DNA of 8,054 bases, from the NCBI GenBank assembly GCA_035528235.1, contig DATKZB010000375.1, forward strand, positions 1 through 8,054, given 5' to 3'. Within the stretch, counting starts at the first letter, position 1; every line of letters starts with the position of its first letter. This stretch comes from DATKZB01 sp035528235. Lineage in GTDB: Bacteria > Planctomycetota > Phycisphaerae > FEN-1346. Under the pieces are notes generated by a model, which was not told where the DNA came from, searched no databases, and saw only the letters and a list, made by a program, of their open reading frames with translations. The position numbers and the translations under genes are program-made. Positions 1 to 5,740 of this stretch are shown one piece after another.

Positions 1-30
1 ACACGCTACATCCAAACGTGAACTGCTCTA

Positions 31-52
31 GCCGCGAGCGCAAGCGAGCGGC
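31..52. repeat. GNRA-capped hairpin with tandem G-A mismatch
   Basis: The 22 bases form a hairpin: GCCGC (31-35) pairs with GCGGC (48-52), G36-A37 faces G46-A47 as a tandem sheared-type G-A mismatch, GC (38-39) pairs with GC (44-45), and GCAA (40-43) is a GNRA tetraloop. This is seen directly. It could be a dispersed palindromic repeat unit or part of a structured 3' UTR ahead of the terminator at 169-201. No known RNA family was recognised in 31-168: I looked for the core motifs of tmRNA, RNase P RNA, SRP RNA, 5S rRNA and a tRNA T-loop without success. Confidence 0.45.
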
Positions 53-115
53 AGGGCGCGGCGCGCCGGCCGACGTGCGCGACCATCGGCCCGTGCCGGC
101 GGCATGTCGCACACA

Positions 116-136
116 CGCTGGGGCATGGCCCCAGCG
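116..136. repeat. Perfect 9-bp palindrome with ATG triloop
   Basis: CGCTGGGGC (116-124) and GCCCCAGCG (128-136) are perfect inverted repeats separated by ATG. The element sits 33 bases before the terminator stem and no T-run follows it, so it is not a terminator itself. Together with the hairpin at 31-52 and the pairing of 74-82 with about 107-113, it suggests that the transcript ending at 201 has a folded 3' end. The rest of 1-168 holds no supported gene; short reading frames there show no recognisable protein. Confidence 0.4.
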
Positions 137-168
137 CTACGCGAAAAGGCAGACTACGGTAGCCTGTC

Positions 169-201
169 AAGCCCCCGGTCTCTCAGAGGCCGGGGGCTTT
201 T
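169..201 (+). terminator. Rho-independent terminator
   Basis: AAGCCCCCGG (169-178) pairs with CCGGGGGCTT (190-199). The inner bases T179-T183 and A185-G189 extend the stem through one T-G wobble, leaving a small loop centred on C184. TTTTCGTCT follows directly (198-206). The T-rich side lies only on the + strand, so it ends a + strand transcript whose gene lies mostly or wholly upstream of this window. It also insulates the ADP-ribosylglycohydrolase gene from upstream transcription. Confidence 0.85.
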
Positions 202-216
202 CGTCTCGGCATTCTG

Positions 217-245
217 TTGCACTCCCCCTGCGCCTCGGATAGCCT
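217..245 (+). promoter_or_regulatory. Weak candidate sigma70-type promoter for the ADP-ribosylglycohydrolase gene
   Basis: TTGCAC (217-222) and TAGCCT (240-245) are 17 bases apart, but each hexamer matches the consensus at only three of six positions. The predicted start near 252 would leave a leader of about 33 bases before the ATG at 285. The position, between a terminator and the gene, is what makes it plausible; the sequence alone is weak. Confidence 0.25.
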
Positions 246-284
246 TGCGTGCTCGCCGGGCACGACACGCGAAAGGGGAAGAGC

Positions 285-1691
285 ATGCCGCAACCATGGA
301 CCGACTCGCCGTGGCTGCTGGTAAAGCGGGCCGACTTGGCTATCGAGCGGCAACAGGCCGCCCAGGAGGGCCGCGACCTGGCGAGCGTCGAGGCCGAGTT
401 CAAACGCCTCGCCCGGCGCGACCTCGACCGCAACCTCGCCGCCTGGCCCCGGGTCCAAACGCTTCTTGAGACGGTCCAGGGGCTGCCGACGCGCCGGGAC
501 TACCCGTGGCGCGAGCCGAGCGACCTGGCGGGCATCCGCAAGGCCCGGCCGACGCGGCGTCCGTCGGTCCGGCCGCCGCGGCTCTCGGCCGCCGCCTTCC
601 ACGACCGGATGTACGGCGCCTGGCTGGGCCGGTGCTGCGGGTGCCTGGCCGGCAAACCCGTCGAGGGCCGCCGTCGCCGCTCGATGGAACGCATCCTCAA
701 GGCCCAGGGCCGCTGGCCGCTGGCCCACTACTGGTCGATGAAGGTCGGGGCGAAGGTGGCGAAGGAAGAAAACTGGTTCGCCCGCCACGGCCGCAAACCT
801 GCCCCCGGCACCGTCATCGAAGGCATCCGGTGCATGCCCGAGGACGATGACACGAACTACACGGCCACGGGGTACGCCATCCTCGAGCGGTACGGGGCCG
901 ACTTCACGCCGGCCGACGTGGCCGGGTTCTGGCTGGGCAACGTCCCCATCGGTCACGTGTGCACGGCCGAGCGCGTGGCGTACCGGAACCTCGTGATGCT
1001 CTATCCGCCGCCGGGGCCCGACGGCAAAGTGGCGGGCCGGTTCTCGAGCGCCACCTGGTGCAACCCGTATCGCGAGTGGATCGGCGCCCAGATTCGGGCC
1101 GACTTCTTCGGCTACGCCGCCCCCGGCGACCCCCAGCGGGCTGCCGAGTGGGCCTGGCGCGACGCCTGCATCAGCCACACCCGCAACGGCATCTACGGCG
1201 AGATGTGGGTGGCCGCCATGCTGGCCGCCGCCTGGACCACCGACGACCTGGCGGCGATCATCCGCGCGGGCCTGGGCCAGATACCCGCCCGCAGCCGCCT
1301 GGCCGCCGAGATCGAGAAGGTCCTCGGCTGGAAGGCCCAGGGGTGGACCTTCGAGCAGGCCATCGACCAGGTCCACGCCGATTGGGACGAGGCCGACCCC
1401 CATCACTGGTGCCACGCCATCTCCAACGCCGCCATCGTGGCAGTGGGCCTGTTGTGGGGCGACCTCGATTTCGAAAAGAGCGTCTGCCGGGCCGTGACGT
1501 GTGCCTTCGACACCGACTGCAACGGCGCCACCGTCGGCAGCATCGTGGGCCTGGTGTTGGGGGCCAAGAGGATGCCGAAGAAGTGGACCCGCCCCATCCG
1601 CGACACCCTCCAGACGGGCATCCACGGCCTGCACGAGATCCGCCTGGCCGACATGGCCAAGAAATCCTGCGACCTCGTGGCCCGGCTGTAG
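285..1691 (+). CDS. ADP-ribosylglycohydrolase family protein (long N-terminal form)
   Basis: A 468-residue protein of the ADP-ribosyl-GH fold (DraG/ADPRH/J1-crystallin group), whose members remove ADP-ribose from proteins or related adducts using a two-metal (Mg or Mn) site. The domain starts near residue 106 with DRMYGAWLGRCCGCLAGKP (107-125). It has the N-terminal metal motif EDDDTNY (186-192), HTRNGIYGEM (298-307) and the C-terminal metal motif DTDCN (409-413) followed by GATVGSIVG, so the expected metal ligands are intact. The first ~105 residues are Arg-rich, without a known domain, and make it longer than DraG-type enzymes (about 300). No signal peptide or membrane segment is seen, so it is probably cytoplasmic. 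ATG at 285 is preferred over the in-frame GTG at 249 because AAGGGGAAGAG ends just before it. No ADP-ribosyltransferase lies nearby, so the substrate is unknown. Family call is firm, substrate open. Confidence 0.9.
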   Translation: MPQPWTDSPWLLVKRADLAIERQQAAQEGRDLASVEAEFKRLARRDLDRNLAAWPRVQTLLETVQGLPTRRDYPWREPSDLAGIRKARPTRRPSVRPPRLSAAAFHDRMYGAWLGRCCGCLAGKPVEGRRRRSMERILKAQGRWPLAHYWSMKVGAKVAKEENWFARHGRKPAPGTVIEGIRCMPEDDDTNYTATGYAILERYGADFTPADVAGFWLGNVPIGHVCTAERVAYRNLVMLYPPPGPDGKVAGRFSSATWCNPYREWIGAQIRADFFGYAAPGDPQRAAEWAWRDACISHTRNGIYGEMWVAAMLAAAWTTDDLAAIIRAGLGQIPARSRLAAEIEKVLGWKAQGWTFEQAIDQVHADWDEADPHHWCHAISNAAIVAVGLLWGDLDFEKSVCRAVTCAFDTDCNGATVGSIVGLVLGAKRMPKKWTRPIRDTLQTGIHGLHEIRLADMAKKSCDLVARL

Positions 1692-1734
1692 CGGCGCCCG
1701 GGAGCGGACCCTGGGCCTCGGTTTCCTGACGTGC

Positions 1735-1756
1735 CACGGCTTGCTTGCAAGCCGTG
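1735..1756. repeat. Intergenic 10-bp perfect palindrome
   Basis: CACGGCTTGC (1735-1744) and GCAAGCCGTG (1747-1756) are perfect inverted repeats around TT; in RNA the loop would open to at least four bases. It lies 43 bases after the stop of the ADP-ribosylglycohydrolase gene and 50 bases before the next start. No T-run follows, so intrinsic termination is unlikely. It may be a REP-like dispersed element, an mRNA 3'-end stabiliser or an operator. The symmetry is seen; the role is not known. Confidence 0.55.
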
Positions 1757-1772
1757 AACATTGCCGTACGGT
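1745..1772 (+). promoter_or_regulatory. Weak candidate promoter for the lipoprotein operon
   Basis: TTGCAA (1745-1750) and TACGGT (1767-1772) lie 16 bases apart, with four and three matches to the sigma70 hexamers. The -35 would overlap the right arm of the palindrome at 1735-1756, so a protein bound there could block it. Some promoter is expected in this 115-bp gap, but this particular match is only suggestive. Confidence 0.25.
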
Positions 1773-1806
1773 GCGCGCTTTGCACGTGCCGTCGTGAGGA
1801 GTTGGT

Positions 1807-3066
1807 ATGTGCCGCCCCGTCACCCTCTGCGTGTTGGCCGCGATGCTGCTCGCGGCGGGGTGCGCCCAAGCCGCCGAATCTCGCGCGGTGGCCTTCCCAG
1901 GCCACCGCGCCTTGGCGCAGGGCGACCTGACGCGGCGGCCCGCCCAAGGCGGGCAGGCCTCTGGGAAGGCCGCCGCGCACGAAGGCGAGGAACTTGACGA
2001 AGCCGTCCTGGAGACCATCCGCGCGCAGCACAACCTGCCGGCGCTGGCCGCCGCCGTCGTCCGCGACGGACGCGTCGTCGCGGTCGGCGCCGTGGGCGTC
2101 CGAAAGGCCGGTTCCGACGTCCGGGTCACCGCCGAAGACTGCTTCCACATCGGCTCGTGCACCAAGGCCATGACGGCCACGCTGGTCGAGATGCTGGTTG
2201 AGCAGGGCCGGCTCAAGTGGTCGGCGACGCTGGCCGAGGCCTTCCCCGACCTGGCCGACGCCATGCGCCCGGTCTACCGCAAGGTCACCCTGCGCCAGGT
2301 GCTGGCGCACCGTGCCGGGCTGCCGGGCGGGGCCGAATCGTGGCCCAAGGGCATGTCGTTCCTCGACGTCCACCGCCTGCCGGGCACGCCGCGCGACCAG
2401 CGCCGCGAGTACCTGGGCCGCATTCTCGCCCAGGAACCCGCCGCGACGCCGGGCGAAAAGTTCCTCTACTCCAACGCCGGGTACGCCCTCCTGGGCGCCG
2501 CCGCCGAGAAGGCCGCCGACACGCCGTGGGAAACGCTGATGCGGGACCGCGTCTTCAAGCCGCTCGGCATGACCTCGGCCGGTTTCGGCTCCATGGGGAC
2601 GCCCGGCCGCATCGACCAGCCCTGGCAGCATCGCGTCGAGAACGGCCGGGCGGTGCCGGTCGAACCCGGGCCGCTGTCCGACAACCCGGCGTCCATCGGG
2701 CCCGGCGGGACGGTCCACTGCTCGGTCGGCGACTGGGCGAAGTTCGTCGCGGCCCACCTGGCCGGTGCCCGCGGCCGGCCGACGCCGCTGCCCGTCAAGG
2801 ACTGGTCGCCGCTGCACACGCCCGCCTTCGGCGGCGACTACGCCGGCGGATGGACCGCGACCGACCGTCCCTGGGGCGGCGGCCGCGTCTACACCCACGC
2901 CGGCTCGAACACCATGAACTACGCCGTCGTCTGGATGGCGCCCCTCCGCAACTTCGCCGTCGTCGTGGCCACCAACCAGGGCGGCGACGCCGCCCCCAAG
3001 GCCTGCGACGAGGTGGCGGCCGCCATGGTCCGAACGTACTGCCCGAACGAAGGGAGCCCGAAATGA
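1807..3066 (+). CDS. Lipoprotein serine hydrolase, beta-lactamase/class C (COG1680-like) family
   Basis: A 419-residue serine hydrolase of the class C beta-lactamase/penicillin-binding fold. All three active-site motifs are present: S117-C-T-K120 (SxxK, nucleophile and base), Y221-S-N223 (YxN) and H364-A-G366 (HxG, replacing KTG). Family members are esterases, D-amino-acid peptidases, DD-carboxypeptidases or beta-lactamases; sequence alone does not choose, and an HxG motif is common in the esterase/peptidase branches. The N-terminus is a signal peptide with a lipobox-like LLAAGC (Cys19; Ala at -3 is slightly off consensus), so it is probably membrane-anchored outside the cytoplasm. Residues about 26-58, between signal and catalytic domain (from about 62), are encoded by a palindromic repeat block (1883-1978). 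GAGGAG at 1796-1801 sets the ATG five bases later. The stop overlaps the next start (ATGA), indicating co-translation with the propeller lipoprotein. Confidence 0.9.
   Translation: MCRPVTLCVLAAMLLAAGCAQAAESRAVAFPGHRALAQGDLTRRPAQGGQASGKAAAHEGEELDEAVLETIRAQHNLPALAAAVVRDGRVVAVGAVGVRKAGSDVRVTAEDCFHIGSCTKAMTATLVEMLVEQGRLKWSATLAEAFPDLADAMRPVYRKVTLRQVLAHRAGLPGGAESWPKGMSFLDVHRLPGTPRDQRREYLGRILAQEPAATPGEKFLYSNAGYALLGAAAEKAADTPWETLMRDRVFKPLGMTSAGFGSMGTPGRIDQPWQHRVENGRAVPVEPGPLSDNPASIGPGGTVHCSVGDWAKFVAAHLAGARGRPTPLPVKDWSPLHTPAFGGDYAGGWTATDRPWGGGRVYTHAGSNTMNYAVVWMAPLRNFAVVVATNQGGDAAPKACDEVAAAMVRTYCPNEGSPK
1883..1978. repeat. Nested palindromic repeat block inside a reading frame
   Basis: Three layers of symmetry are visible. 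GCGCGGTGGCC (1883-1893) and GGCCACCGCGC (1900-1910) form a perfect 11-bp hairpin. CGCGGCGGCC (1931-1940) and GGCCGCCGCG (1968-1977) form a second 10-bp stem enclosing GCCCGCC/GGCGGGC (1938-1944/1948-1954). The arm 1883-1900 also complements 1961-1978 at 17 of 18 positions, so the halves can refold into one long stem. The block is 96 bases, a multiple of three, and encodes the low-complexity linker of the serine hydrolase. Bases 1887-1902 match 5475-5490 in the intergenic palindrome at 14 of 16 positions, suggesting a dispersed repeat family. Confidence 0.7.
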
Positions 3067-5444
3067 GATTCGCCCTACTGGCGCTGTGCCTGGTGGTGGT
3101 TGGATGTGCCCCGTCGGCGCCGCCCGCGCCCGTCCCCGCGGTCCCCGCGCCGGCCGCCGTCCCGCCCGAGCCTGCCGTCCCGGCGCCCGCCGAGCCGGCC
3201 GCGCCGCCAAAGCCCGCCCCTGCGGCGCCCGCGCCGGCCGAGCCCGCTGCCGCGGCCGCTGAGCCCTGGCAGACCGTGGGTCTGTGCGCCGGCGGGGCCA
3301 TGTTCAGCCTGGCCGTCTCGCCGCACGACGCCAACCTGGCCACCATCTCGTGCGACATGAGCGGGGCCTACATGACACGCGACGGCGGCCGGACCTGGCG
3401 AATGTTCAACCACGCCGACCTCCAGGGCAACACGACGTGCGCCGCCGTGTTCCATCCGGCCGCGCGTGGCAAGATCATCGCGCCCCGCGGCTGGAGCGGC
3501 GACCTGTGCGTGAGTCTCGACGACGGCCGCACCTGGAAACCCTACGGCGGCAAACGGGCCTGGCAGGAGCGGCCCACGGTCCTCTACGCCGACGCCGCCG
3601 TGCCGCAGCGCCTGCTCGTCGGCACGACCGCCGGCCTCTTTGCCACCGACGACGACGGCGCCACGTGGCGGCGGTGCGAGGGCGTCGCGGGCAAGGTCCT
3701 CGGCCTGGCGACCGACCGGTCGAGCCCCGTCGAGGCACGCGTCTACCTCGTCGGCACGGGCGAGGGCGTGTTCCGGTCCGAGGACGGCGCCAAGACCTTT
3801 GCCCCGTGGGGCGAGGGCCTGCCCGAAAAGAACCTGCTGGCCTTTGCCGGCGGGTCCGACGGCAAGGTCGTCCGCCTGTACGCCACCATCCCATGCAAGG
3901 TCGTCGATGGGAACCTGGCCGGCGGCGTGTACGTCTCCGGCGACGGCGGCCGCTCGTGGCAGCGGGCCATGAAGGCCGACCTCAACGTCCAGACGAAACG
4001 CTCGAGCGAGTGGGCCCACGGCGACGTGCCCCGGTACGTCCACGCCCTGACGACCGACTCCCGGCCCGATACCGCTTACGTCTACGACGCCGGCACGAGT
4101 TACTTCCCGCCCAATCACAGCACCGTGTACCGGACCGACGATGGCGGCCGAACGTGGCGGGCCATCCTGTTCTCCGACCCGCGGTTCAAGGAGTACAACG
4201 TCGAGGACGACTGGGTGACCAAGGGCATCGGCCAGCGGTGGCAGGAGGTGCCGTACGCCATGGCCACGAGCGAGGCCGACCCCGGCGTCGTGATGCTGTG
4301 CAGTTCGGCGTTCGTCCTGCGGACCGACGACGGCGGCAAGTCGTGGCGGGTGTGTCACGGACGCTTCGCCCCGGGCGAGCATCCCAAGGGCGAGGCCGCG
4401 TGGCTCAACAACGGCCTCGTCGTGACGTCGACGTGGAACTACACCATCGACCCGCACGAGAAGCGGCGGCATTACATCTGCTACACCGACATCGGTTTCG
4501 CCCGCAGCCTGGACGGCGGCACGTCGTGGATCTGGCAGGGGCCCACGGTGCCGTGGCGGAACACGATGTACGCACTCGCCTTCGACCCCGACGTGCCGGG
4601 ACGCCTCTGGGGCGCTTTCTCGGACACGCACGACATCCCGAACTCGAACGTCATCTCGGGCCGGCACCGCGTCATCATGCAGGGCGGTGTGGGCCGGAGC
4701 GACGACTTCGGCAAGACCTGGACCAAGTCGGGCCTGCCCGAGGCGCCGTGCCTGTCGGTCGTGGTGGACCCCACCTCGCCGCGCGACGCCCGGCGGCTCT
4801 ACGCCTCGCTCTTCGAGAAGGGCGTCTACCGGAGCGACGACGGCGGCAAGACCTGGACCCCCAAGAGCCGCGGCCTGGGGCACCCCGCCAACATGCGGTG
4901 CTGCAAGATGGCACGCCAGGCCGATGGCACGCTCCTGTGTCTGGTCACGGCCAAGCGGATGAGCGACGGTACGTTTACGCACGACGGCGTGGGCCTGTAC
5001 CGCTCCGCCGACCAGGGCGAAAACTGGACGAAGATTACCGAGTCGCTGCCGCTGTACTGGCCGAAGGATTTCGCGGTCCATCCGAAGGACCCCAAGACGA
5101 TCCTCCTGACGGCGGCCAACGTGCGCGGCCAGGAAGAAAGCGGCCTGTACCGCACGACCGACGGCGGCGCCACCTGGGCGAAAGTGGTCACCAAGGGGCC
5201 CGAACATTTCAGCGCGGCTTACCATCCGGCCCGGCCCGGATGGATTTACACGACGCTGACCGAGGGCGCCCGCGAATCGGGCCTGTACCTGAGCAAGGAC
5301 GACGGGGCGACGTGGCAGCCGTTCCTCGCGCTGCCGTTTGCCAACATCCAGCGGGTGCACTTCGACCCCGACGCGCCGGACCAGGTCATCCTGACGACGT
5401 TCGGCGGGTCGGTCTTCCGCGGCCCCGCCGAACCGGCGCGGTGA
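3063..5444 (+). CDS. Lipoprotein with 13 BNR/Asp-box repeats (sialidase/GH74-like beta-propeller)
   Basis: A 793-residue exported protein. It opens with a lipoprotein signal ending VVGC (Cys15), then a Pro/Ala-rich linker (16-67) that would hold the domain off the membrane. Thirteen Asp-boxes (S/T-x-D-x-G-x-T/S-W type) start at residues 105, 151, 195, 239, 292, 358, 421, 482, 546, 591, 648, 698 and 744; examples are TRDGGRTW and SDDGGKTW. The box at 239 ends in Phe (SEDGAKTF) and those at 546 and 648 are slightly degenerate. Asp-boxes mark blade turns in beta-propellers (sialidases, GH74 xyloglucanases, sortilin-type domains); this number and spacing (44-66 residues) would suit two tandem propellers. 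I cannot identify catalytic residues, so enzyme or binding role is open. AGGGAG at 3051-3056 serves the ATG, which overlaps the serine hydrolase stop by 4 bp. Likely surface-exposed or periplasmic, acting with its partner. Confidence 0.85.
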   Translation: MRFALLALCLVVVGCAPSAPPAPVPAVPAPAAVPPEPAVPAPAEPAAPPKPAPAAPAPAEPAAAAAEPWQTVGLCAGGAMFSLAVSPHDANLATISCDMSGAYMTRDGGRTWRMFNHADLQGNTTCAAVFHPAARGKIIAPRGWSGDLCVSLDDGRTWKPYGGKRAWQERPTVLYADAAVPQRLLVGTTAGLFATDDDGATWRRCEGVAGKVLGLATDRSSPVEARVYLVGTGEGVFRSEDGAKTFAPWGEGLPEKNLLAFAGGSDGKVVRLYATIPCKVVDGNLAGGVYVSGDGGRSWQRAMKADLNVQTKRSSEWAHGDVPRYVHALTTDSRPDTAYVYDAGTSYFPPNHSTVYRTDDGGRTWRAILFSDPRFKEYNVEDDWVTKGIGQRWQEVPYAMATSEADPGVVMLCSSAFVLRTDDGGKSWRVCHGRFAPGEHPKGEAAWLNNGLVVTSTWNYTIDPHEKRRHYICYTDIGFARSLDGGTSWIWQGPTVPWRNTMYALAFDPDVPGRLWGAFSDTHDIPNSNVISGRHRVIMQGGVGRSDDFGKTWTKSGLPEAPCLSVVVDPTSPRDARRLYASLFEKGVYRSDDGGKTWTPKSRGLGHPANMRCCKMARQADGTLLCLVTAKRMSDGTFTHDGVGLYRSADQGENWTKITESLPLYWPKDFAVHPKDPKTILLTAANVRGQEESGLYRTTDGGATWAKVVTKGPEHFSAAYHPARPGWIYTTLTEGARESGLYLSKDDGATWQPFLALPFANIQRVHFDPDAPDQVILTTFGGSVFRGPAEPAR
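3108..3263 (+). repeat. Low-complexity Pro/Ala-rich linker coding repeat
   Basis: Codons 16-67 of the propeller lipoprotein encode almost only Pro and Ala with scattered Glu, Val and one Lys. The octamer PAPAEPAA occurs twice (residues 40-47 and 56-63), suggesting growth by short duplications. Such linkers directly after a lipidated Cys act as flexible, extended spacers between membrane and folded domain. Length may vary between strains; that is inference. Confidence 0.7.
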
Positions 5445-5455
5445 CGTGCGGGTGC

Positions 5456-5581
5456 GCCAAGACTCTCTGGCATGGGTGGCATGCCCAGGCCGTCGTTGCC
5501 TGGGCATGCTCCGTGGCCCACGTGGGACATGCCCACGCCAGCAGCGGCGTGGGCATGCCACCCAAGAGTTTGGGGCTTGGC
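5456..5581. repeat. Cloverleaf-like nested palindromic element
   Basis: About 126 bases in the gap after the propeller gene form nested inverted repeats. Outer arms: GCCAAG (5456-5461)/CTTGGC (5576-5581), ACTCT (5462-5466)/AGAGT (5565-5569) and TGGGTGGCATGCCCA (5473-5487)/TGGGCATGCCACCCA (5550-5564, perfect 15 bp). Left has six extra bases, 5467-5472. Inside are two perfect 12-bp hairpins: GCATGCCCAGGC (5479-5490)/GCCTGGGCATGC (5498-5509) with a 7-base loop, and CATGCCCACGCC (5528-5539)/GGCGTGGGCATG (5546-5557) with a 6-base loop. CCCACGTGGG (5517-5526) is a palindrome between them. The outer and inner stems share bases, so the element can switch between a long stem and two hairpins. No T-run follows. 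It looks like a REP/BIME-type dispersed element; a role in mRNA 3'-end protection is possible. Confidence 0.85.
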
Positions 5582-5626
5582 AGAAGATCCCGGTGCCTCC
5601 GTCTTCCTGACGCGGCACGATTTCGC

Positions 5627-5655
5627 TTGACGTTCGGAGTATGTTAGGGTAGTGT
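5627..5655 (+). promoter_or_regulatory. Candidate sigma70-type promoter for the radical SAM-exporter operon
   Basis: TTGACG (5627-5632) matches five of six -35 bases. With a 17-base spacer the -10 is TAGTGT (5650-5655), matching three of six. Transcription would start near 5662, giving a leader of about 79 bases containing a GGGCAC/GTGCCC stem (5679-5684/5692-5697). It lies between the palindromic element and the gene, where a promoter is expected. Confidence 0.5.
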
Positions 5656-5740
5656 CCGGTCGGGCGTCGCCGGGTGCGGGGCACGCGGGAGGTGCCCGGG
5701 GCCGCGGCGGCCGACGCAACGGGCGGAGGACCTTCAGGAC

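Noticed and set aside
1..31. Possible C-terminus of an upstream gene, ending either TRYIQT-stop (19-21 is the end of TGA region) or HATSKRELL-stop (TAG 29-31).
   Set aside because: Six to nine residues cannot identify a protein, and both frames are equally possible; TRYIQT recalls tyrosine recombinase tails but that is too little to call.
249..284. Upstream GTG (249) as the start of the ADP-ribosylglycohydrolase gene.
   Set aside because: It has no ribosome site and would lie upstream of the predicted transcription start, whereas ATG 285 has AAGGGGAAGAG directly before it.
1735..1756. Rho-independent terminator after the ADP-ribosylglycohydrolase gene.
   Set aside because: The hairpin is followed by AACATTGCC with no T-run on the + strand, and the loop is too tight for a typical terminator.
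183..2264. Long open frames on the minus strand (for example 183-2264, 1258-3210, 3075-5684, 5246-7009, 6750-8000).
   Set aside because: They lie opposite recognisable + strand genes, run across gene boundaries and palindromes, and give Arg/Gly/Ala/Pro-rich translations without any known motif. High GC makes stops rare on the opposite strand.
1807..3066. True beta-lactamase (antibiotic resistance gene).
   Set aside because: SxxK and YxN are present but the third motif is HxG rather than KTG, and the large COG1680-like family is mostly esterases and peptidases; resistance cannot be claimed.
5456..5581. CRISPR array or insertion sequence at the intergenic palindrome.
   Set aside because: There are no regularly spaced direct repeats with unique spacers, no transposase frame and no visible target duplication; the structure is one nested inverted repeat.
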